DNA of 64,000 bases from Thermoguttaceae bacterium (GTDB lineage: Bacteria; Planctomycetota; Planctomycetia; Pirellulales; Thermoguttaceae), in contig JAFQXE010000021.1 in the NCBI GenBank assembly GCA_017407125.1, forward strand, positions 1 through 64,000, read 5' to 3'. The notes below the pieces were generated by a model. It saw nothing but the letters and a program-made list of their open reading frames with translations. It did no database searches and had not been told where the DNA came from. A program made the position numbers and the translations under genes. Positions within the stretch are counted from its first letter, which is position 1. Every line of letters starts with the position of its first letter. Shown one piece after another: positions 7,790-21,562 of this stretch.

Positions 7790-8347
7790 ATGAAGTCCTC
7801 GAACCATTACGAAGCCGCCTTTGAAAGCTTTCTGCAAAGTCAGGCGATTCCGTACATGTCGACGCGAGAAACCAGGCGTTCTTTTGCCGGTCAGGAAGAA
7901 TACGGCTCGCTGAAGAACATTGATTTTCTGGTTATGAACCGTTCGTCCGTCGATGCGGTTCAGCCCAATCGGCAGAGCAGGGCGCTGGAGGCGTCGTCGT
8001 GGCTGATCGACATCAAGGGACGGCGATTCCCGTCAGGGACGGCTCATCCGCAGTACTGGCGCAACTGGGTTTCGGAAGACGATTTGCTGTCGCTGTCGCG
8101 TTGGGAAACGATTTTTGGACGCGGATTTCAAGGTCTGCTCGTTTTTGCCTACGACGTCCTGGGCGACCGCAGCCCGGTTGACCGTTCGCGTCTGTTTGAA
8201 TTCCAGAATCGTTACTACGCCTTTTTAGGAATCCCACTGTCGGTTTACTATCGGGAATGTCGCCCCCTTTCTCCCCGCTGGCGGACGGTTTCCATGCCCA
8301 GCGCCAAGTTCCGACAAATGGTTGTCCCGCTGGACGAGCTGTTGTAG
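7790..8347 (+). CDS. Putative PD-(D/E)XK-like nuclease-fold protein
   Basis: 185 aa from the ATG at 7790. The longer frame from 7742 only translates heptamer repeat. The protein opens with HYEAAFESFLQSQAIPY, has KNIDFLVMN near residue 45 and WLIDIKGRRFP near residue 75. A central aspartate followed by D-I-K-G is the pattern of a PD-(D/E)XK catalytic core (D...D/E-x-K), with the usual position of E taken by D. The C-terminal half has aromatic-rich strands. Planctomycetes carry related HYExxF hypothetical proteins. Nuclease activity is inference from motif spacing. Its leader contains a long palindrome. Confidence 0.6.
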   Translation: MKSSNHYEAAFESFLQSQAIPYMSTRETRRSFAGQEEYGSLKNIDFLVMNRSSVDAVQPNRQSRALEASSWLIDIKGRRFPSGTAHPQYWRNWVSEDDLLSLSRWETIFGRGFQGLLVFAYDVLGDRSPVDRSRLFEFQNRYYAFLGIPLSVYYRECRPLSPRWRTVSMPSAKFRQMVVPLDELL

Positions 8348-8381
8348 GGAGTTGCGAGTAGCGAGTTGCGAGTTGCGAGAC
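8348..8381. repeat. Heptamer run (GCGAGTT type)
   Basis: GGGAGTT, GCGAGTA, GCGAGTT, GCGAGTT, GCGAGAC directly after the stop codon at 8347. Only one arm is recognisable. Confidence 0.75.
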
Positions 8382-8922
8382 CGAAGAAAATCTCACGCAA
8401 AGTTCGCGAAGAAATGAAAGGCGGTAATGAAGCGAGCGCAGCGAGCGGAATTACGCAGTTCGCCGAAGGCGAACCGAAAAGTTCGAGCCGTGCATAACAA
8501 AGAGACGCAGCCAGTAATCTTTCTGGATCGCGGATAAAATCCGCAAAAAAGCCTCACGCAAAGTTCGCAAAGTTATCAATTGGTGAACGCTTGCGGCGGA
8601 AGCCACCGAAAATCTTTTTCGCAGGAAAGCCTGCTCGAACAGCTGGTTCGCGGACATCCTGTCCGCCGAAGAAATTTAAGCCGCAAAGAACGCAAAGAGC
8701 GCAAAGATATTTTTAAAACATCCTCCGCGCCTCCGCGTGAGCCTTTTCTGGGGTAATATCAATGATTTTGGGTTGTTCCAGCGTTTTGTTCGCCGTTCCG
8801 GCGAATGCGTAATTCCGTTCGCTAAAGCGAACTCCATTACCGCCTTTCAACCAATTTCCCCTCTCATTCCCCCCCATTTTCTCAGATTTTTCACTTTTTT
8901 TCAAAAATTTTCCCATTTAGCG
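8382..8922. other. Non-coding mosaic: nonamers and mini-hairpins
   Basis: Contains 9-base units of the type CGCAAAGAA (two places, about 8394-8420 and 8688-8712), palindromic words such as GTTCGCCGAAGGCGAAC and GCGAGCGCAGCGAGCG, and a block near 8786-8823 shared with 18199-18236. No gene is supported; the short frames are composed of repeat words. Confidence 0.65.
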
Positions 8923-8951
8923 CTTCACGATTGCCGAATTGAGTGTATAAT
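8923..8951 (+). promoter_or_regulatory. Candidate promoter of the PEP-CTERM protein gene
   Basis: A clear TATAAT at 8946-8951 with a weak -35 (CTTCAC) 17 bases upstream. The leader to the start at 9059 is about 100 bases. Confidence 0.45.
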
Positions 8952-9058
8952 ATGGTTAATGTAAAAAAACGATATTATTTTTGCGCCGGGACGTACCGCC
9001 GCAAAAGTCGTTTCAATAACCGTTTACCAGTTTTACCCACTAGAGAAGGAGTAAAATA

Positions 9059-11185
9059 ATGGCTAAATCTAAAAACCGTTCATTCTGCCCCCCCCCCCGC
9101 ATTTTAACACGCGGGCGGATTGTACATAATGTTGCTATTTTGACGGTCTGTTTATTGCTTTCTTTTTGGGGATTCGTTGGCGTTGCGCCAGCAGATATCG
9201 TTCCATCTGATCAACTCACCACATTCTTTTCCGATAATTTCCATGTCATAGATAATGCTGGACAAGCATACCCTAACATAAATACACGTTCCAATGACAT
9301 GGAAGATCGATTCAATGGCGGGCTTCTTGGACCAATTAACTACAACAAGACTGGTGGTGGATCTGAATGGACAGCTCAGATTCGTAATCCTAATGAAAAT
9401 CTTCTCATTGCAGCTAGAAAATCTAATAATGAAACTCACATTTCTCCAGCTTACGACTTTGGTTTAAATCTTGGAACGTCAACTCCTGCTGAAGAAGGAG
9501 GAAGAACGAACGAAATTAGTTTCAAAGTATTTCCAGACTCAAACAATATAGGCGGCGATAACTGGGCTGCTTTTATATTTGGCGTCGACTCAAGTGGATG
9601 TACTGCTCATGTAAGTAAGAGTTCCGGCATAGGATTGTTTTTACGACGTTCTGGCGCTTATCAAATTTTTAATGGAAACTCTAGTATTGCTACTGGCAGC
9701 GTTACTCCAGGCGCTGACGGTTATATTGATGTAAGAGTTCAGTATACGATTCCTGCTGACGGTTCCTCCGCATCACAGATTCAAATTTATTTCAATGATG
9801 GGCTTATACAAGAAATCTCAAAAAAGTTGACGGGGAACTACTTCCAATTCGAGGGCGCGAACTATACGACTTCTTATTCTCATCACTTATATAAGAACTT
9901 GGTTGTTAAATCGTCTGCGAATTACAATTACGACGTTTCCAACGCCGACGTATTCGCACTCGATAAAAACTGGACAACGAATGGATTAGATAAACGCGAC
10001 ATTGTTTTTCTGTCTGATCGCAGTGGAGCGACTGAAGCTGACCATACAGGAATAATAACGTTAGGCGCTAACACAGAATTTAATGTTACGTCCGGCTTAA
10101 CGCTTACTCAGTCCGGCGTAATTTCAGGAACTGGCGCTTTAACCAAGACTGGCGAAGGTACGCTGACCCTCTCCGGTGCTAACACGTATGCCGGCGGTAC
10201 AACGATTTCCGACGGTACGCTCAATCTGACCGGCTCTGGTACGCTTGGAACGGGCGTTGTTACTAACAACGGAACTCTGGAATTCAACAATTCAACCGCG
10301 ACTATTACGCCTAATATTTCCGGCGCTGGCGATATTCTCGTTTCTGCTGGAACGGCGACCTTAACCGGGGCGGTGTCTCAAACCGGCGGCGCGACTACGC
10401 TGGCAGATGGTACGACCTTGAATATTGGCAGCGCTTCAACGCTTTACAACCTTTCCGGCGGAAGTGAAAGCAATCCTGCAACGTTGACTGTTAACGGCGA
10501 TTTGACGCTTAGTAACGACGATGAGTCAACGTTTATCGGATCGATTACCGCTCAGAAAATCACGGTTAATACCGTAAACGACGTTGCTTTGAAACTTTAC
10601 GCAGGCGCTGATAATAAAATTACTGCTAGCAGCTTGACTGTTTCTTCCGGCGAGTTGGATTTCAAAGGTTACTTTGAGGGTAATATTGAAGTTTTCAACG
10701 GCTCGATATTCTCGCCCGGCAATTCCATTGGAACGGCTGACATTACAGGCAATATCACCTTTGCAGACGCGACCGCGGATTCAAACGGCGTTGCGCTTTT
10801 TGAGTTCGGCGAGTATGCCAACGGAGCAGACGTAAATCACGACCTGTTTGTTATGGAAAACGGCGGTATCTTTACGGCTGACGACGGCGTGATTCTGCTG
10901 GATTTCGCAAATAACGACGTTGACGATTGGGCGACCGAGGGTAACAAATACAAGCTGGTGTCTAACGGCGGATTTACGGACGAGCAAGATTATACGTCCT
11001 GGCTGGCGACAACGCCGGATTATTCAAGTCTGTTCAAATTAACCGGCGGGGCTGACGGCTTGTATCTGGTCGGAATTAAAGCGGCTCCTGAACCCGGCTC
11101 AGGCGTTCCTGAACCGTCAACGTGGGCGCTGATGGCGCTGGGCGTTGTCGGGTTGATGTACGTTCGGAAACGAACTCGTAAATAG
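9059..11185 (+). CDS. Secreted autotransporter-repeat protein with PEP-CTERM anchor
   Basis: 708 aa. The basic N-terminus contains an 11-C homopolymer (9088-9098) before a signal helix (about residues 22-45, ending VAPAD). Residues about 45-290 look like a lectin/concanavalin-type beta domain. Residues about 330-480 carry passenger-associated transport repeats (GALTKTGEGTLTLSGANTYA, then TTISDGTLNL). The C-terminus is a PEP-CTERM sorting signal: VPEPSTWALMALGVVG followed by basic RKRTRK. That signal predicts export, processing by an exosortase and surface or matrix placement. No outer-membrane beta barrel follows the passenger repeats, so it is not a classical autotransporter. The start has AGAAGGAG at 9043-9050. 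Confidence 0.9.
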   Translation: MAKSKNRSFCPPPRILTRGRIVHNVAILTVCLLLSFWGFVGVAPADIVPSDQLTTFFSDNFHVIDNAGQAYPNINTRSNDMEDRFNGGLLGPINYNKTGGGSEWTAQIRNPNENLLIAARKSNNETHISPAYDFGLNLGTSTPAEEGGRTNEISFKVFPDSNNIGGDNWAAFIFGVDSSGCTAHVSKSSGIGLFLRRSGAYQIFNGNSSIATGSVTPGADGYIDVRVQYTIPADGSSASQIQIYFNDGLIQEISKKLTGNYFQFEGANYTTSYSHHLYKNLVVKSSANYNYDVSNADVFALDKNWTTNGLDKRDIVFLSDRSGATEADHTGIITLGANTEFNVTSGLTLTQSGVISGTGALTKTGEGTLTLSGANTYAGGTTISDGTLNLTGSGTLGTGVVTNNGTLEFNNSTATITPNISGAGDILVSAGTATLTGAVSQTGGATTLADGTTLNIGSASTLYNLSGGSESNPATLTVNGDLTLSNDDESTFIGSITAQKITVNTVNDVALKLYAGADNKITASSLTVSSGELDFKGYFEGNIEVFNGSIFSPGNSIGTADITGNITFADATADSNGVALFEFGEYANGADVNHDLFVMENGGIFTADDGVILLDFANNDVDDWATEGNKYKLVSNGGFTDEQDYTSWLATTPDYSSLFKLTGGADGLYLVGIKAAPEPGSGVPEPSTWALMALGVVGLMYVRKRTRK
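9088..9098. repeat. Homopolymeric C tract (11 C) in the coding start
   Basis: Eleven consecutive C residues 29 bases into the PEP-CTERM gene, encoding part of CPPPR. Loss or gain of one C would stop translation before the signal peptide is complete. Confidence 0.95.
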
Positions 11186-11215
11186 TCGTTACGGAATCTT
11201 AAAAGAATAACGCTA

Positions 11216-11244
11216 AAGCGGGAGGAAACTCCCGCTTATTTTTT
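11216..11244 (+). terminator. Rho-independent terminator after the PEP-CTERM gene
   Basis: A 9-bp stem AAGCGGGAG / CTCCCGCTT with a GAAA loop followed by an A and six T. Confidence 0.9.
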
Positions 11245-11338
11245 AACACGAAATACACGAACGAAACGAAAAAGACGAAAGATTTTTAAATATTCTTTTC
11301 GTAAAATTCGCTTATTTCGTGTTTTTCGTGTTTTAAAA
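11241..11338. repeat. Nonamer palindrome (AACACGAAA type), copy B
   Basis: The same architecture as 4165-4265: CGAAA-ending 9-base units on the left and complementary TTTCGTGTT units on the right. It directly abuts the terminator T-run. Confidence 0.85.
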
Positions 11339-11778
11339 ATTCTTTTGCGGCTGACACAGCCGCGATCCAGCGGGACAGGCGGGCTTTCCACGTTTTGGAG
11401 ATTTTTTGGAGGCTTCCGCATTTCCTTGACGGCAAAGCCATCAAGAAGGACTCCGGGGACGGAGTCCATCCGGGGGAGGTTTTCCGCTTCGTCGATTTGT
11501 TATGTACACTTCTCAACGTTTTGTTTGCCGTTCCACGCATAGAACGTTATTTTTAAAACTTTGCGAACTTTGCGGACTTTGCGTGAGATTTTCTTTTGCG
11601 GCAGAGGACTGCCGCGAGCCGGCTCGCCAGTGTGCGTTTGCGGGACAAACGTTTCGTTCGCCTATCGGCGAATGCGTAATTACGTTCGCTACGCTCACAC
11701 CCACGGGTTTACACCCGTGGCTCGCCTATATTTTTACTCCATTACCGCCTTCCATTAATTTCATTACCGTCTTTCAAA
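11339..11778. other. Non-coding mini-hairpin mosaic
   Basis: Modules shared with 291-371 (GGACTCCGGGGACGGAGTCC and flank), with 18155-18245, and with 1520-1580 (CCACGGGTTTACACCCGTGG), plus CTTTGCGAA-type nonamers near 11560-11590. No gene is supported. Confidence 0.65.
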
Positions 11779-11815
11779 AACTCCTCACTCCTCATTCCTA
11801 ACTCCTAACTAAAAA
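11779..11815. repeat. Heptamer run (CTCCTAA type)
   Basis: Units CTCCTCA, CTCCTCA, TTCCTAA, CTCCTAA just upstream of the secA promoter. Only one arm is seen. Confidence 0.75.
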
Positions 11816-11821
11816 GGGGTC

Positions 11822-11850
11822 TTTACTTAAATTAAATTTCTTTGTATAAT
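11822..11850 (+). promoter_or_regulatory. secA promoter giving a leaderless or near-leaderless mRNA
   Basis: TTTACT, exactly 17 bp, TATAAT. The -10 ends seven bases before the A of the ATG at 11858, the normal distance to +1, so the transcript would begin at or next to the start codon. No Shine-Dalgarno is present. Confidence 0.7.
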
Positions 11851-11857
11851 ATACAGT

Positions 11858-17837
<5,980 letters not shown>

Positions 17838-17930
17838 TTCAAGGCGTTTCCCGTACTCAGTCCGCACACGGATTTTACGGATTAGACAGATTTCCGCCGA
17901 TTGGTTAATCTGCTTCGTTAATTGTTTTCT

Positions 17931-18072
17931 CCCCTTACTAAAGTTTTTAGGAAAGGGGAGTTTGAGGGGAAGAACCTTTTTTTCAAAAAAGGTTTTCCCC
18001 TCATTTTATTTCCCTTGAAAAAACTTCTCTAAAAAGGGAGCCAGCTTGCTGGCGACCGAAAGTTTTTTCAAG
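17931..18072. repeat. 140-bp structured repeat, copy B
   Basis: Near-identical to 1-139 with a few substitutions and small indels. The same three-hairpin layout is kept, with changes mostly in loops. Confidence 0.9.
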
Positions 18073-18405
18073 GGCGGCAAGGCGCCCGCGAACCGGGCTG
18101 ATCAGACTTGTTTCGTTACACAAAAAAGGCGCCCGAGACAGGCGCCATCCAGAGGAGGTTTTTGGCTTTGTCGATTTGGTATGAACACTTCGCGGCGTTT
18201 TGTTCGCCGTTCCGGCGAATGCGTAATTCCGCTCGCTACGCTCGCTCCATTACCGCCTTTCATTTCTTTGCGCTCTTTGCGTCCTTTGCGGCTAAAAATT
18301 TCTTTGGCGGCAGAGGACTGCCGCGATCCGGGCTTATCGAAGGGTTTCACCGGGGCATTTGAAAAGCGACGGCAAGCCGTCGCACTCCAAAAGCGCTTCA
18401 AAAGA
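18073..18405. other. Non-coding mini-hairpin mosaic
   Basis: Blocks shared with 8786-8823 and 11480-11530, GCGCTCTTT-type nonamers near 18268-18296, and near 18363-18390 one copy of the GCGACGGCAAGCCGTCGC word that forms the ends of the element at 62115-62309. No gene is supported. Confidence 0.65.
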
Positions 18406-19281
18406 TTACCCCTCTTTTGCGATCAGGGCTTCGTAGTATTCGCGGCTGCGGGCCATGGCGGCGATGCCGTCGGCGACGTGGTTGTCACATTCCAGCAGGA
18501 GCCAGCCGTTGTAGTCCTGTTCGACCAGAAGCGGGATCATGTCTTCGTAAGGATATTTCGGCGTGAGCGGGTCGTGAACGTGGATCGTGGCCCCCAGTCG
18601 GGTAATAACAGACTTGAAGTTCTCGACGAAGCCCGGCGCGTTGAGGTCGCACTGGTTGCAGTTCCAGCACAGTCCGACGTTCTTTTCCGTAACCTGCTCG
18701 ATAATCTCTTTCATAATCGGGATGGGGGCGCACCCGCCGTGGTTTTCCAGACGAATCTGCTGTCCGTAGTCGGCGGCGAATTTTCCCAACTCGTCCAGAG
18801 CGGCGGCGATTTGAGCCGTCGTTTTCTTTCGGTCAACGCCTTTGGGCAAATCGTTTGGCTTGACTTTAACGCCGGAACCGCCGCAGTCTGCTGACAGAAT
18901 AACGTACTCTTTGGCGCGTTCGATGCAACGACGGACTCGCGCCGGGTCGGTATGATGAAAATCTTCGTTCGTGCCGAATCCGACCAGCGTAATGGGCGAG
19001 TCCTCAAATCGTTTGCGGACTTCCGCTCTTGCCGCTTTGCTCAGTTCCGGCTCAACGCCGTGCTTGTGCTGAACGCGCAGTTCAGCGCCGCCCAATCCGG
19101 CTTTTGAGCAGTAGTCGATAATAGTCGGCAAGTCCCAGTTCGCGCCCCATAAATAGGTGCATAACCCGATTTTTATATTAGAACCTTTTTTAGGCGCGTC
19201 CGCCAGCAGGGGAGCGCCAGCTAACGCAGCGGCGCCGGCAAGCGTCCCGCATAAAAAACTTCGTCGAGATAAATGTGTCAT
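18406..19281 (-). CDS. Tat-exported sugar phosphate isomerase/epimerase (AP endonuclease 2 fold)
   Basis: 291 aa from the ATG at 19281, with GGAG upstream. It has a Tat signal (HLSRRSFLCGTLAGAAALAG) and then a xylose-isomerase-like TIM barrel. IGLCTYLWGANWDLPTIIDY, GLGGAELRVQ, the metal-ligand strands IRLENHGG and VGLCWNCNQCD, and IHVHDPLTPKYPYEDM with LLLECDNH near the end fit the family. Members isomerise or epimerise sugars with divalent metal. The start codon overlaps the stop of the glycosyltransferase gene by ATGA, implying coupled translation. The substrate is unknown. Confidence 0.88.
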   Translation of the reverse strand: MTHLSRRSFLCGTLAGAAALAGAPLLADAPKKGSNIKIGLCTYLWGANWDLPTIIDYCSKAGLGGAELRVQHKHGVEPELSKAARAEVRKRFEDSPITLVGFGTNEDFHHTDPARVRRCIERAKEYVILSADCGGSGVKVKPNDLPKGVDRKKTTAQIAAALDELGKFAADYGQQIRLENHGGCAPIPIMKEIIEQVTEKNVGLCWNCNQCDLNAPGFVENFKSVITRLGATIHVHDPLTPKYPYEDMIPLLVEQDYNGWLLLECDNHVADGIAAMARSREYYEALIAKEG

Positions 19282-20447
19282 GATTTCTCCGGGGGTAAAT
19301 GTGCAATTCGTTTCCAAAGCGCCCAAAGGACGTATGCAATAATCAACCCTGTAACGGCGCCGACCATGTTCTGGTTGATGTCAACCGGGTCGAACGTCCG
19401 TCTGGGGACAATAATCTGAATGATTTCAAAAAACGCGCCAAAGGCGACCGCACTCAGCCACGCCAGCCATTTACGATTCCACAGCAGGCGGCGGAAAAAC
19501 GCCAGTTCCCATAAAAAGCCCATCAGAATAAAAACGTTGAGATGGGAGTTCGACGCGAATTTGGATTCCTCCGTGTTGGGGTCGGGAACGCCGTTGAGGA
19601 AAAAGTACGGGTCTGGAATAACCAGCAGAACAACCAGCATAACGGTGTATACAATCGCCGCCGCTTTGATTCCACAGTTAAACATGACGTTGAGGAACTC
19701 GCCCTCGCCAAACCAGTTTTGAATCCCTTGCTGATACAGGATTCTCAGCGCGTTGACCGCTTCCTTTTTGTTGATTTTGGACTGACCCTTGACGCGGTCA
19801 GTAAAAATAATCGGGCGTTCAATAAACGGGCACGAGAAGATTCCCTTCCGTCGCGCAGCGCGCTGAATGTGCCACAGGATTTCTTCAAAGAACGAGTACC
19901 CTTTCGACCGGACGGCGGAAAAGTCAAGCTCTTTCAAGATGGAAACGCGATAGCAGCGAAACGACCCGCTTGTATCGCGAACCGGCAGCGAGAGCATAAA
20001 TCGGGCGTACGCGTTGACGCCTGCGCTCATGAACTTTCTCACGACGGGCCAGCCTTCAACCCCGCCGCCGGGAACGTATCGGGAGCCGATTACTGTTACA
20101 ACGGATTCCGGCGCGTCGTACATCGTCGAAAGAATATCCGGGACGTACTTGGGCTGATGGCTGAAGTCGGCGTCCATGTTGAGCATGAACTCGTACCCGC
20201 GGTCGATAGCGAACTTCATGGCGTCGATGACGGCGGTTCCCAGTCCCAGTTTTCCCGCTCGATGTAACACTTTAACGCGCGGCTGGGTCTGCGAGAACTC
20301 CTCCGCCCAAACCCCGGTTCCGTCCGGCGAGTTGTCGTCAACGACTAAAATATCGGCGTCTGGAACGAGGGTCAGCAGCTCGTTGAGTAAATCCGGCAGG
20401 TTTTCCCTTTCGTTGTAAACGGCAAGGGCGATGAGAGTTTTGTTCAA
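19278..20447 (-). CDS. Family 2 glycosyltransferase fused to a VanZ-like membrane domain
   Basis: 389 aa. Residues 1-230 are a dolichyl-phosphate-mannose-synthase-like GT2 domain: LIALAVYNERENLPDLL, ILVVDDNSPDGT, the catalytic NMDADFSHQP and DTSGSFRCYR. Residues about 255-385 hold several membrane helices with the VanZ-like pattern EIIQIIVPRRTFDPVDINQN followed by a Gly-rich helix. The GT2 part would move a sugar from a nucleotide donor to a polyprenyl phosphate. The role of VanZ-like domains is not settled. A GT2-VanZ single chain is uncommon to my knowledge. Its stop overlaps the start of the isomerase gene. Confidence 0.88.
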   Translation of the reverse strand: MNKTLIALAVYNERENLPDLLNELLTLVPDADILVVDDNSPDGTGVWAEEFSQTQPRVKVLHRAGKLGLGTAVIDAMKFAIDRGYEFMLNMDADFSHQPKYVPDILSTMYDAPESVVTVIGSRYVPGGGVEGWPVVRKFMSAGVNAYARFMLSLPVRDTSGSFRCYRVSILKELDFSAVRSKGYSFFEEILWHIQRAARRKGIFSCPFIERPIIFTDRVKGQSKINKKEAVNALRILYQQGIQNWFGEGEFLNVMFNCGIKAAAIVYTVMLVVLLVIPDPYFFLNGVPDPNTEESKFASNSHLNVFILMGFLWELAFFRRLLWNRKWLAWLSAVAFGAFFEIIQIIVPRRTFDPVDINQNMVGAVTGLIIAYVLWALWKRIAHLPPEKS

Positions 20448-20525
20448 TTAGTAATGAGTAAGTAGTAATTAGTAATTAGTAATTAGCGCAAAGCGCTCCG
20501 CTAGGGATATCCTAGCAATCAATAA
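20448..20525. repeat. Heptamer element (AATTAGT type)
   Basis: Units such as AATTAGT in four to five copies, the core GCGCAAAGCGCTCCGC, then a GGATATCC palindrome and a degenerate right arm. It lies between the DUF6807 gene and the glycosyltransferase gene. Confidence 0.8.
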
Positions 20526-21482
20526 TTATTTGCTTGATTTGTATTCTTCCCAATTTTCTTCAACGCGACCGGTTTTCTCGTCGCCGTCGTGAAGGAGGAT
20601 TCGGTACTGGAATGTAATCGAGTCGCCCTTTTTCAATGTAACAGAGCCGTTCTTTCCGGACTTGGCGCCGTAGAAGTCGTGAAGCCCAAACGGGTTGGCG
20701 GCGAACAGACCGTATTCTCGAACGTGCCAGTGGGTCGGATAGGCGAAGCTGTCCGGACGGTTCATAATGGCGATTCCGACTCGACGACCGTCTTCTCCGA
20801 CGGGGCCGCTGTAGTCCACCCAGGACGCCGGCTTGCCCCACGCCGCGCCGTCTGTCAGCCCGTCTGACGAAACGATCTTTCCGCCCAGCTTGGCGTCGAC
20901 TTTAATCGTGCCGGCAACGCGGACGCCGAAAAGCCCTTCCTTCGTGTCGCCGAATTTAACAGTGTCTTTTTCTGCGGTGAGGGTAATCGTGAAGTCAATC
21001 CATCGCTGATCTTGCGAGGCGTAGAACTTCATAACGCGCGATTCCTTGAGGTCAACGTTTCCCTTTGTGTCGAGCCAGTTCGCCTGCATGGCAATGGCGT
21101 TGGGCGCGACAATCTCGACCTTTTGGGGAAGGATGTGCCCAGAGGGCGCAACCCGGTTTCCGTAAGAGTCTTCCTGATGCCAATAGCTCAGCCCGTTAAC
21201 GTCTCCGGCGGCAAACCAGCACGACCGCTGATGCGGGTGATCTTTCTTTTCTGTGGGAAGCGCTTCTTCAATCGGGTACTGTCGCGTCATCGCCGCCCCC
21301 GTTGGACCGATAAGCGGATAGAGAATCGGCTTGTTGTGGTTGTTCGGAATAAACGTCGTAAACGGTTTTCCGTCGGCGGTAACGACAATCGAGCCGTCTT
21401 CCTGAGCCGTCAAAGCAACGTCGGCAAGAGCCGCGGAAGTAATTGAAATCAACGTCAGTAAAGTTAAAGCGATAGTTCTCAT
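20526..21482 (-). CDS. Secreted DUF6807 (PmoA-like) family protein
   Basis: 318 aa with a signal peptide (residues 1-20, ending ALADV). The family signature is visible: KPILYPLIGPTGAAMTRQYP, DHPHQRSCWFAAGDVNG and, near the C-terminus, HWHVREYGLFAANPFGLHDF. The fold is a beta-rich sandwich found widely in Planctomycetes, Verrucomicrobia and Bacteroidetes. The PmoA label in databases is historical and does not imply methane oxidation. It is often encoded near MocA dehydrogenases and sugar isomerases, as here, which suggests carbohydrate catabolism. Biochemical function unknown. Confidence 0.88.
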   Translation of the reverse strand: MRTIALTLLTLISITSAALADVALTAQEDGSIVVTADGKPFTTFIPNNHNKPILYPLIGPTGAAMTRQYPIEEALPTEKKDHPHQRSCWFAAGDVNGLSYWHQEDSYGNRVAPSGHILPQKVEIVAPNAIAMQANWLDTKGNVDLKESRVMKFYASQDQRWIDFTITLTAEKDTVKFGDTKEGLFGVRVAGTIKVDAKLGGKIVSSDGLTDGAAWGKPASWVDYSGPVGEDGRRVGIAIMNRPDSFAYPTHWHVREYGLFAANPFGLHDFYGAKSGKNGSVTLKKGDSITFQYRILLHDGDEKTGRVEENWEEYKSSK

Positions 21483-21530
21483 AGTATTAGTTGATTGTTA
21501 AGAATTAAAGGCGGGCGTTGGCGCGAAGTA

Positions 21531-21562
21531 AAGTCTACTGCCTATTGCCTACTGCCTCAAGT
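21531..21562. repeat. Heptamer run (TACTGCC type) forming a C-terminus
   Basis: TACTGCC, TATTGCC, TACTGCC. It overlaps the end of the minus-strand membrane protein gene and supplies its last codons and stop. Confidence 0.8.

Noticed and set aside
9059..11185. Classical type V autotransporter
   Set aside because: Passenger-type repeats are present but there is no C-terminal beta-barrel; instead a PEP-CTERM anchor ends the protein.
20526..21482. Particulate methane monooxygenase subunit (PmoA)
   Set aside because: The family name is a historical label; the protein is a secreted beta-rich DUF6807 member with no membrane helices of true PmoA.
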